Position numbers and translations under genes: made by a program. A model generated the notes under the pieces. It worked only from the letters and a program-made list of their open reading frames with translations, did not search any database and was not told the DNA's origin. From assembly GCF_000964085.1 (NCBI RefSeq), contig NZ_JZRB01000035.1, positions 1 through 64,000 of the forward strand: a DNA stretch of 64,000 nucleotides. The letters run 5' to 3'. The DNA comes from Luteibacter yeojuensis. GTDB lineage: Bacteria > Pseudomonadota > Gammaproteobacteria > Xanthomonadales > Rhodanobacteraceae. Shown one piece after another: positions 37,779-45,525 of the stretch (within the stretch, counting starts at the first letter, position 1; each line of letters begins with the position of its first letter).

Positions 37779-38038
37779 GTCAGTCGCTACCCTCCCCGCG
37801 CCGCAGCGTCACGCTGCGGCTGGCCACGCCCACCAGCAACGGCAACACGCAGCGCATCGACGCTGATGGGGTGAAGGCCCTGCTCGAGCGTGCGCAGTCG
37901 CTTGGCCTGGCGCCCCAGCTGGATCCGCAGATCGCGACGCTACTGGCGGCGGTGCGCCTGCGCGAGGATGTGCCGGCGGAGCTTTACGCCGCGCTGGCGG
38001 CCGTGGTGGGGACGTTGCTTGAGGCGTCGCACGATTAG
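37775..38038 (+). CDS. Orphan FlhB C-terminal-like protein (FhlB/EscU family)
   Basis: This 87-residue protein resembles only the cytoplasmic domain of the FlhB/EscU export switch, notably DADGVKALLERAQSLGLAPQLDPQIATLLAAVRLREDVPAELYAALAAVV. The autocleavage NPTH motif is absent and the membrane domain is missing. Such FlhB paralogues (FhlB) occur in several proteobacteria and modulate export specificity. It follows the FliK-like gene with an ATGA overlap, which fits the known FliK-FlhB interaction. Confidence 0.82.
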   Translation: MSQSLPSPRRSVTLRLATPTSNGNTQRIDADGVKALLERAQSLGLAPQLDPQIATLLAAVRLREDVPAELYAALAAVVGTLLEASHD

Positions 38039-38049
38039 GGGTTCGGCGA

Positions 38050-39402
38050 TTACCGGATACCCAGCCCCTGGATGCTCGCCGCATCGGCCTCGAAGCCCGC
38101 CATCTCCGCGAAGCGGCGCCCGCGGTCGGCGTAATCCTTGAACTGGTCGAAACTCGGCGCACCGGGTGACAGCACCACCGTGCCGCGGCCGTTGAGCACG
38201 CGGCGCGCGGCACCGACGGCCGACGCCACGTCGATGGCGCGGTAGACGTTGGAAATGCCCGCCGCTTCGAGCTGGTCGGCGATGCGCGTGCCGTTGGCGC
38301 CCTGGCAGATGATCGCGTCGCAGCCCTGCTGGCGCATGGCCTGCACGAACACCGACCAGTCGAGGCCGCGATCGTGGCCGCCGACGATGAGCGCGACATG
38401 CTCGTCGTGCACGGCTTCCAGCGCGGCGAGGCTGGCCAGTGGCGTGGTGCTGATCGAATCGTTCACCCAGCGCAGGCCGTCGCGCACGCCCAGCGGCTGC
38501 AGGCGGTGCGGCAGGGGCACGAAGGTGGCCAGCGCGGGCGCGGCCGCGCGCGCATCCAGCCCCATGAGTTCGAGCGCCGCCAGCGCGGCACATGCGTTGA
38601 TCGCGTTGTGCAGGCCCGGCGCCGCGACGCGGTCGGCGCGGATCACGTCGTCGTCGCCACGGCGGATCCAGCCGTCCGCGACATGCCAGCCCGCAGCATC
38701 GCCAAACATATGCAGGCCCGGATGGCTGGCGGCGCGTTCCACCAGCGCCGGCTGCATGCCATTCACCAGCACGCGCGCCGAGGCGCACAGCAGCTTGAGC
38801 TTGTCGTCGACATAGCGCTCGCGCGAGCCGTGCCAGTCGAGGTGTTCTTCGTAGAGGCTGGTGACGACGCCCAGGTCGACACCCATGGCTTCGCCGGTCT
38901 GGAAGCTCGACAGCTCGATGACCCACAGCGCGGCGTCGCCGTCGTCGAGCTCGAGCAGTGGCAGGCCGATATTGCCGGCCAGCGCCGTACGCACGCCGAG
39001 CGAACGCGCAAGGTGCGCGAGGAACGCCGACGTGGTGCTCTTGCCCTTCGTGCCGGTGACGGCGATGGTGCGCGCGCCCGTATGCCCACCGAACCACAGC
39101 GCGGTGCCGGAGGTGAAACGCGTGCCGGCCGCCTGCGCGCCCAGCAGCTCGGGTTTGTACGCGGAGATGCCGGGCGATTTGATGACGACGTCGTAGCGTG
39201 CCAGCGCGGCCGTATCGGGCGGCGTGGCGTGCACCCGCGCATGCGGGTACGCCGCGCGGGCGGCCTCGGCTTCATCGGCACCCAGGTAGATATCGACGCC
39301 CTGCCCCGGCAGCCGCCGCGCCAGCGCATCGAGCGCGGCGCGGCCTTCGCGACCGAAACCCCAGACGGCGACGCGTTTGCCCGCGAGATCAGCCCAGCGC
39401 AT
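38050..39402 (-). CDS. murD2: UDP-MurNAc-L-alanine--L-glutamate ligase MurD2
   Basis: This 450-residue Mur ligase has an N-terminal Rossmann domain (KRVAVWGFGREG), ATP loop GTKGKSTTSAFLA, and the C-terminal domain with NDSISTTPLASLAAL. It overlaps murL by 14 nt. In Xanthomonas oryzae MurD2 adds L-Glu, not D-Glu, to UDP-MurNAc-L-Ala, and MurL then epimerises it. The adjacent murL strongly favours MurD2 over canonical MurD. The start MRWADLAGK matches the family N-terminus. Confidence 0.9.
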   Translation of the reverse strand: MRWADLAGKRVAVWGFGREGRAALDALARRLPGQGVDIYLGADEAEAARAAYPHARVHATPPDTAALARYDVVIKSPGISAYKPELLGAQAAGTRFTSGTALWFGGHTGARTIAVTGTKGKSTTSAFLAHLARSLGVRTALAGNIGLPLLELDDGDAALWVIELSSFQTGEAMGVDLGVVTSLYEEHLDWHGSRERYVDDKLKLLCASARVLVNGMQPALVERAASHPGLHMFGDAAGWHVADGWIRRGDDDVIRADRVAAPGLHNAINACAALAALELMGLDARAAAPALATFVPLPHRLQPLGVRDGLRWVNDSISTTPLASLAALEAVHDEHVALIVGGHDRGLDWSVFVQAMRQQGCDAIICQGANGTRIADQLEAAGISNVYRAIDVASAVGAARRVLNGRGTVVLSPGAPSFDQFKDYADRGRRFAEMAGFEADAASIQGLGIR

Positions 39403-40738
39403 CCAGGGCTCCGAGCAGGCGCGCCGGCACCAGGTGCGAGGCACCCGGCTGCAGCCAGGGTTCCAGCGCCAGCTCGGACGGATCCAGTTGCGGCAGGATC
39501 TCGCGGCGGAAGCGCGCCACCAGGGCGTCCTCCTGCCATTCCGGCCGGTTGGCGAGGGCGAACATGGCGGCGCGCGCTTCCGCGCCCTCGCCCACGCATT
39601 CGAACGGCTTGTGGTCGTGGAATTCGAGCAGTGCGTCGAACGCAGCGGCCAGGTCGGGATCGTCGAGCAGGTTGCGCCCGAAGATGGACGTGAGCCGCGG
39701 CTTGGGCATGAACGGCGCCAGCGCGAGGAACACGAAGTGGCACTTAGGGCACTGCCCGCACCAGCGGTCCGCCGGCTTGGGGCCGAGGATGCGGAAGTTG
39801 CGGTTGCAGCTGGAGAACACGCCGAAGTACTCGCCGCCCAGGCGGGCGAACGCGCTGGTGACGGCCAGCTCGGACCACGGCCGCAGCAGCGAGCAGTAAT
39901 CGAGGTCGGCGGCGACGTGCGAGTGCACGTAATCGTGGAAGGTCTTCTCGAAGCCGAAGCCCTTGCTCCACTGGTGGTTCACTTCCTGGCCGTCGTATTC
40001 CAGCGTGGCCACCGACGCCGAACGCTCGTTGGCGAACACGATGGAGTCGTACCCGTAGAGCACGGCCGCGACGACGAGGATGGCGGAGTTGATGGCGGTG
40101 ACCGGAATGTGCCCGTTCCACGCGCCCAGCCGGTTCAGTTCGAACAGGCCCGGCGCCAGCTCGCGCGAGATGTTGAGCGTGGAGAGACCCGTGCGCGCGG
40201 CGCACTCGGCGATGAGCGGCGAATTGCCCACCCACGCGGCCGTGGCGTCGGCACCGATGGATTTGACCGCCTCCACCGCCACCACCGAATCCTTGCCACC
40301 GCCGATGGGCAGCAACGAGCGCTTCGGCAGGCCGATGGCCGGCGCCGCCACCGGTTTCGCCGCGCTGGACGGGAAGCGGATGCGGCCGCGCAGGTCGAGG
40401 CGGTTGCGGTACGCGAACTCGGCCAGGCCGTGCACGTACAGCGCATCGAACATCGCCGCGCCTTCGTCATCCAGCGGCGCGCCTTCCACCACGATGGCCG
40501 GCGGGATGCCGGCCTTGTAGTAGCTGACGCCCGCGACCAGGTGCAGCAGGCGCAGGGCCGCGGCGAACGCGGCCTCGCGGCCGGCCGGGATGGCCGGGGC
40601 GCCGGGGAACGTGATGCGCTCCACCAGTTCCGGGCCATCGTCGAACGCATAGGCCAGTTCCGCCACGCCATCGGCATAGGCATGGCGCACGAAACGGAAG
40701 CGCTGGCTTTCGCGCGGGTCGGCTTGCACGTCGGTCAC
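39389..40738 (-). CDS. murL: UDP-MurNAc-L-Ala-L-Glu epimerase MurL
   Basis: This 449-residue protein matches MurL of Xanthomonas. It has a PP-loop-like segment LLPIGGGKDSVVAVEAVKS (about 143-161), NISRELAPGLFELNRLGAWNGHIPVTAINSA, and a Cys cluster, WCGQCPKCHFVFL. MurL inverts the terminal L-Glu to D-Glu using ATP, which replaces glutamate racemase for the stem peptide. The GTG start overlaps the lysAC stop by 4 nt (GTGA). It is followed by murD2, and the operon order lysAC-murL-murD2 links it to wall precursors. Confidence 0.92.
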   Translation of the reverse strand: MTDVQADPRESQRFRFVRHAYADGVAELAYAFDDGPELVERITFPGAPAIPAGREAAFAAALRLLHLVAGVSYYKAGIPPAIVVEGAPLDDEGAAMFDALYVHGLAEFAYRNRLDLRGRIRFPSSAAKPVAAPAIGLPKRSLLPIGGGKDSVVAVEAVKSIGADATAAWVGNSPLIAECAARTGLSTLNISRELAPGLFELNRLGAWNGHIPVTAINSAILVVAAVLYGYDSIVFANERSASVATLEYDGQEVNHQWSKGFGFEKTFHDYVHSHVAADLDYCSLLRPWSELAVTSAFARLGGEYFGVFSSCNRNFRILGPKPADRWCGQCPKCHFVFLALAPFMPKPRLTSIFGRNLLDDPDLAAAFDALLEFHDHKPFECVGEGAEARAAMFALANRPEWQEDALVARFRREILPQLDPSELALEPWLQPGASHLVPARLLGALDALG

Positions 40739-43347
40739 GGCAGGAGCACCTCGTCAGCGGCGTCGCGCAGGTTGTACCGCGACGCCATCACGGCGCCGTA
40801 GGCGCCCCCCTGTGCAATAAGTATCACGTCATCCTCGAACGATTCGGGCAGGCGCCGGTCGGAGCCAAGGATATCGCCTGTCTCGCAGATCGGGCCAACC
40901 ACCTGGTACATCGTGGTGGCGGGCGCGCCGAAGCGCGTCAGGTTGGCGATCTCGTGCCGCGCATCGTAAAGCGCGGGCCGGATGAGGCTGTTCATGCCCG
41001 TGTCCAGCCCCAGGTAGCGGATGTTCGCGCCCTTTTCCTTCTCCTGCGTGACGCGCGCCAGCAGCACGCCGGCGTCGGCCACGAGGAACCGGCCCGGCTC
41101 CATCCACAGCTGGAACTGTGGGTAGGCCTGGCGCACCGAGGTGAGCACGCGATCGAGCGCGATCATGTCGAGCGGCGCCTCGCCCGGGTGCGAGGGCACG
41201 CCGAGGCCGCCACCGATGTTCAGCACCTCGATGGTGCCGATGCGCTCGGCCAGCGCCGCCAGCTGCGAGTACACCTCGCCCCAGTGCGCCGCGTCGAGGA
41301 TGCCCGAGCCCAGGTGCGCATGCAGGCCGATGACCCGCGCGCCGGCATCGTCGGCCAGGCGCAGGAAGCGGTCCACGTGCTCGATGGGCACGCCGAACTT
41401 GCTGCCCGTGCCGCCCGTCTTCACTTTCTGGTGGTGGCCCAGGCCACGGCCCAGGTCCACGCGCAACACGATGGCGCGGCCGCGGAACAGCTCGCCCCAG
41501 TGCTCGATGGGGTGCAGCGCATCGATGGTGATGGTGGCGCGGGTGGCCAGCGCGGCCTCGAAATCGCGGCGCGCGGCGAAGTTGGGCGTGAACAGCAACG
41601 GCGCGCTTTCGGGCACGACGGCCGCGACCGCCTCGAGTTCACCCGGCGAGACGCATTCGAACGCGAAGCCCTCCTCCGCCAGCACCTTGAGGATGCCGGG
41701 GTGGGTATTGGCCTTTACCGCGTAGTGCGCGCGGTCCACCGCCTGCAGCAACTTCACCTTGCGCGCCTGCGCACGCACGGTGGGCAGGTGGTAGACGTAA
41801 CGCGGGCTGCGCTGCGCGGCCAGCTCGAGCAAGCGCGGGCGCTCGCCCTGCCACCACGCGGCGGCGGGCAGCGCGGCCTCGCCACTGCCGTAGAGCGCCT
41901 GCCACGCCGGGCCGAACACCATGCTGTCGTCGGTGCGCAGCGCGCCGGCGCCGATGAGCATCTCGTGCAGGCGCGGCAGGATATCGTCCACCACGTCCTC
42001 GTCCACCACGAAGGTGAGGTTGAGGTTGTTCGACGACTGCGAGATGAGGTGCACGCGCAGCTGGCCGAACTCGGCGAGCACCGCGGAAAGCTTGTGCAGC
42101 ATCGAACGCATGCCACGCCCCACCAGCGTGATGGCGGCGCACGGCGCGATGACCTTCACCCGGCACACGCGCGCCAGGTCGGCCGCGAGCGCGGCGATGG
42201 CGTCCGAATCGAGCAGGTTCTCGGTCGGGTCGAGCGAGACCGTGACGTTGGTTTCAGCCGAGCCAATGAGGTCCACCGACAGGCCGTGGCGCTTGAACGC
42301 ATCGAACACGTCGGCGAGGAAGCCCACCTGCTGCCACATGCCCACCGATTCCATCGACACCAGCGTGATGCCCTTGCGCGCGCTGATCGCCTTGATGCTG
42401 GGCGCGTGCTCGCGCACCTCGGGGCCGATGACCGTGCCCTCGAGCTCGGGGCGGTTGGTGTCTTTCACCAGCAGCGGCACGCGCGGCTCGCGCAGCGGCG
42501 ACAGGCAGCGCGGGTGCAGCACCTTCGCGCCCGTGGAGGCGATTTCCTGGGCTTCTTCATAGTCCAGGCGCTGCAACAGGCGTGCACTGGCCACCTGGCG
42601 CGGGTTGGCGCTGAACATGCCGGCCACGTCGGTCCAGATCTCCACGCGCGCCGCCGCCAGCAGCGCACCGAAGTACGCCGCCGAGGTATCCGAGCCACCG
42701 CGGCCGAGCAGCACCGTGCGGCCTTCTTCGTCGCGGGCGATGAAACCCTGCGTGATGAAGACCTCGCCACGCGCGGCCAGGGCGGCGGAAAGCGCCGGGT
42801 CGGGGTGCGGTTCGACCATGGCCGAAAGCAGGCGGGTGCGCTCGTTCTGGTTCGGCAGCGCCACCGCGTTGAGGCACTCGCGCGCATCCAGCCACTGGGT
42901 GGGCAGGCCATTGGCGGTGAGGAACGCGGCGCCCAGCGCGCTGGACATGAGCTCGCCGTGCGCCTGCACCGCGGCCTGCCAGGCCAGCTCGCCCAGCGCC
43001 GCCGGGCCGGCCTCGGCCAGCACCGCGAGGCCGTCGAGCCGCGCGCCCAGGGTCTCCGGCAGGGCCAGCGACATCTCGCCCAGCAGGGCATGGTGGCGAT
43101 CGGCCAGTGCGGCGGCCGCATCCGAGCGGCGTTTCGATTCCGTGTGCGTGCAAAGCTGTTTCAGGCCGTCGGTGATACCGGACAGGGCCGAGACCACGAT
43201 CAGCACGCGCGCGCCTTCGGCGCGGCGGCTGGCGGCCAGCTCGAGGATATTGCGCCAGCGCGCGGCGGTGGCCACGGAGGTGCCGCCGAACTTCATGACG
43301 ATCCAGGGCGCGTTGTCAGGCAACGGCGCGTTTGCGTTCTCGCTCAC
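40735..43347 (-). CDS. lysAC: Bifunctional aspartate kinase/diaminopimelate decarboxylase
   Basis: This 870-residue in-frame fusion has two halves. Residues about 12-470 are aspartokinase (VMKFGGTSVA, RGGSDTSAAY, and two ACT repeats with SVDLIGSAETNVTVSLD). Residues about 500-870 are DAP decarboxylase (PLP lysine in HYAVKANTHPG, GSKFG, HLGSGI, GGGLGVP). It thus carries the first and last enzymes of lysine synthesis, and joins aspartate entry to DAP consumption. The same fusion is characteristic of Xanthomonadaceae. The GTG start at 43347 with an AAGAGA site gives the conserved N-terminus; longer readings start in repeat DNA. Confidence 0.95.
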   Translation of the reverse strand: MSENANAPLPDNAPWIVMKFGGTSVATAARWRNILELAASRRAEGARVLIVVSALSGITDGLKQLCTHTESKRRSDAAAALADRHHALLGEMSLALPETLGARLDGLAVLAEAGPAALGELAWQAAVQAHGELMSSALGAAFLTANGLPTQWLDARECLNAVALPNQNERTRLLSAMVEPHPDPALSAALAARGEVFITQGFIARDEEGRTVLLGRGGSDTSAAYFGALLAAARVEIWTDVAGMFSANPRQVASARLLQRLDYEEAQEIASTGAKVLHPRCLSPLREPRVPLLVKDTNRPELEGTVIGPEVREHAPSIKAISARKGITLVSMESVGMWQQVGFLADVFDAFKRHGLSVDLIGSAETNVTVSLDPTENLLDSDAIAALAADLARVCRVKVIAPCAAITLVGRGMRSMLHKLSAVLAEFGQLRVHLISQSSNNLNLTFVVDEDVVDDILPRLHEMLIGAGALRTDDSMVFGPAWQALYGSGEAALPAAAWWQGERPRLLELAAQRSPRYVYHLPTVRAQARKVKLLQAVDRAHYAVKANTHPGILKVLAEEGFAFECVSPGELEAVAAVVPESAPLLFTPNFAARRDFEAALATRATITIDALHPIEHWGELFRGRAIVLRVDLGRGLGHHQKVKTGGTGSKFGVPIEHVDRFLRLADDAGARVIGLHAHLGSGILDAAHWGEVYSQLAALAERIGTIEVLNIGGGLGVPSHPGEAPLDMIALDRVLTSVRQAYPQFQLWMEPGRFLVADAGVLLARVTQEKEKGANIRYLGLDTGMNSLIRPALYDARHEIANLTRFGAPATTMYQVVGPICETGDILGSDRRLPESFEDDVILIAQGGAYGAVMASRYNLRDAADEVLLP

Positions 43348-43461
43348 GGTTCTCTTTGCGTTGGTTGGGGAAATCAAAGAAAAATCCGACCGAGTGTTGC
43401 GCCGCAACGCACAAAACGCAACGCCCCTACGAAGCGGCGTCAACCTGACGAAGCGGCGTCC

Positions 43462-43501
43462 GTAGGAGCGCACACCCGTGCGCGAAAAGCCAACGAAGCG
43501 G
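43462..43501. repeat. Single REP element upstream of lysAC
   Basis: Forty bases from GTAGGAGCGCACACCCGTGC are identical to 52753-52792, which shows recent copying or strong conservation. GAAGCGGCG trimers flank it. The rest of the 43348-43608 gap contains no gene. Confidence 0.85.
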
Positions 43502-43608
43502 CGACGAGGCAACCTCCCTTAGAGCGACCGACCCAATCCCCCTCTTCCCATCACCCCCCATCCCGGCCATCCTCACCCTCCCAACCCACCTCGCGACCCA
43601 AGCGCCCC

Positions 43609-44925
43609 ATGGAAAACCCCGGATACGCCCGCCGCCTCACCCTCTTCGACGCCGCGCTGATCGTCGTCGGCGGCATCATCGGCGGGGGCATCTTCCTGAA
43701 CCCGGGTATCGCGGCGCAGCGCACCTCCTCGGGGCTGGTGCTGCTTGGTCTCTGGGTGGGGGCCGGCCTGCTCACCCTGGTGGGCTGCCTGTGCTACTCC
43801 GAGCTCGGCGCCCGCCGCCCGCAGGCCGGCGGCAGCTACGTCTACCTGCGCGAGGCCTTCGGCGAGCTGGCCGGGTTCCTGTTCGGGTGGACGATGCTGC
43901 TGGTGATCTACAGCGGCAGCGCCGCCGCGGTGGCCACCATCTTCGGCACCTACGCCACGTCGGTGTTCGGCCTGCCCGCGAACCTCGTGAAGCCGCTGGC
44001 CGTCGGCGCCCTGGTCTTCGTCACCGGCATCAACCTGTTCGGCATCAAGCTGGGCGCGCGCATCCAGAACGTGTTCGCCATCCTCAAGCTGGCCGCCATC
44101 GCCGTGCTGGTCGTCACCGGCCTCGCGTTCGCGGGCGCCGGCACCACGCAGGCCTTCAGCAGCTCGCCGATGCCGCCCGGGGCGGGCGGCATCGCGGGTG
44201 CCCTGCTGCCCGTGCTGTTCGCGTTCTCGGGCTTCAGCTACCTCAACAACCTGGCCGGCGAGGTGCGCGACCCGCAGCGCACGCTGCCACGCGCCCTGGT
44301 GCTGGGCATGCTCGTCGTCATCGCGGCCTACGTGCTCACCAACTACGCCTACCTGGCCGTGCTGGGCCACGACGGCCTGGCCGCCAGCAGCGCCCCGGCC
44401 GCCGACGTGATGAGCCGCGTCTTTGGCGACGCCGGCGCCAAGGTCATCGCCATCGGCATCGCCATCTCGACGCTGGGCTTCTGCAACATCACGCTCGTGG
44501 CGGGCGCCCGCGTGCTGCAGGTGATGGGCGAGGACGGCCTGTTCTTCGCCAGCGTGGCCCGCCTGCACCCGGTGCACCGCACGCCCAACATCGCCCTGGG
44601 CGCCCTCTCGGGCTGGGCCATCCTGCTGGTGCTGGCCGCCAACTACGGCCAGCTGCTCGATTTCGCCACGTTCGGCGACTGGGCCGCCTATGCCGTCACC
44701 ATCGCCACCCTGTTCTGGTACCGCCGCCACGTGAAGGAGCGCCCCAGCTTCGTCACGCCGGCCTACCCCCTGCTGCCCCTCGTGTTCATGGCCACCGTCG
44801 TCGCGGTGGTGGTGGCCTATGCATGGTCGAAGCCGCTCAGCGCCGCCGTCGTGTGCGGCGTGGTGCTTGCCGGGCTGCCCGTGTACGCCGTGTGGCGACG
44901 CCTGTTCAGTAAACTCGCTCGCTGA
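43609..44925 (+). CDS. APC-family amino acid permease
   Basis: This 438-residue inner-membrane protein has about twelve spans. The substrate-binding GGIIGGGIFLNPG in span 1 and FAFSGFSYLNNLAGEVRDPQRTLPRAL are typical of the APC superfamily; the latter E-x-R-P/D-like motif occurs in many amino acid permeases. The substrate cannot be assigned. It is 48 nt upstream of a molybdenum hydroxylase pair and may supply or clear its substrate. Confidence 0.9.
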   Translation: MENPGYARRLTLFDAALIVVGGIIGGGIFLNPGIAAQRTSSGLVLLGLWVGAGLLTLVGCLCYSELGARRPQAGGSYVYLREAFGELAGFLFGWTMLLVIYSGSAAAVATIFGTYATSVFGLPANLVKPLAVGALVFVTGINLFGIKLGARIQNVFAILKLAAIAVLVVTGLAFAGAGTTQAFSSSPMPPGAGGIAGALLPVLFAFSGFSYLNNLAGEVRDPQRTLPRALVLGMLVVIAAYVLTNYAYLAVLGHDGLAASSAPAADVMSRVFGDAGAKVIAIGIAISTLGFCNITLVAGARVLQVMGEDGLFFASVARLHPVHRTPNIALGALSGWAILLVLAANYGQLLDFATFGDWAAYAVTIATLFWYRRHVKERPSFVTPAYPLLPLVFMATVVAVVVAYAWSKPLSAAVVCGVVLAGLPVYAVWRRLFSKLAR

Positions 44926-44973
44926 ACGGGGGCCCGGATGCCACAATGGCCCGGTTCAGCTTGAGGAAAGCAG

Positions 44974-45525
44974 ATGGCACAGCAAGGCCCGACGTCGCCC
45001 GTACCCGTTCCCCCCACGCAGGGCGCCACCGAGGTGCCGCCCAAGCCCGTACGCGAAGGCATCGACCTGATCGTCAACGATGAGCGCTACCGCCACACCG
45101 GCGACAAGGCCATGCCGTTGCTGTGGTACCTGCGTGACGTGCTGCGCCTCACGGGGGCGAAATACGGCTGCGACCAGGGCAATTGCGGCTTCTGTACCGT
45201 GATCGTCGACGGCAAGGCCGTCGCCAGCTGCCAGGCGAAGATGGAAACCATGGCCGGCAAGCGCGTCACCACCGTCGAGGGCCTCGCCGGCAAGGACGGC
45301 ACGCTGCATCCGGTGCAGCAGGCGTGGATCGACGAGGACGCCATCATGTGCGGGTTCTGCCAGCCGGGCCAGGTCATGGCCGCCGTGGATCTCCTCAACC
45401 GCCAGAAAAACCCCTCCGATGCCGACATCGACAAGATCGGCAACCTTTGCCGCTGCGGCAGCTACGGCCGCATCCGCAAGGCGATCAAGCGCGCCGCCGG
45501 CACCATGAAGGAAAAGAAGGCATGA
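44974..45525 (+). CDS. [2Fe-2S] subunit of a molybdenum hydroxylase (IorA-like)
   Basis: This 183-residue protein has a roughly 28-residue Pro-rich lead, a plant-type ferredoxin site (CDQGNCGFC, then a Cys near ASCQ) and a second cluster domain (MCGFCQPG...LCRCGSYGRIRKA). These two clusters transfer electrons from the molybdenum site. It matches the small subunit of isoquinoline 1-oxidoreductase. It overlaps the large-subunit gene by 4 nt. The substrate is unknown. Confidence 0.92.
   Translation: MAQQGPTSPVPVPPTQGATEVPPKPVREGIDLIVNDERYRHTGDKAMPLLWYLRDVLRLTGAKYGCDQGNCGFCTVIVDGKAVASCQAKMETMAGKRVTTVEGLAGKDGTLHPVQQAWIDEDAIMCGFCQPGQVMAAVDLLNRQKNPSDADIDKIGNLCRCGSYGRIRKAIKRAAGTMKEKKA

Noticed and set aside
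40735-43347. Assembly error or frameshift joining lysC and lysA
   Set aside because: The join is in frame, both halves keep all motifs, and the same fusion is known in Xanthomonadaceae.
40954-43600. Very long open frame antisense to lysAC that runs into the permease frame
   Set aside because: It encodes Arg/His/Gln-rich sequence with no family features, and it lies opposite a gene with complete catalytic motifs. GC-rich DNA often leaves antisense frames open. Only the last 438 codons, the permease, are real.
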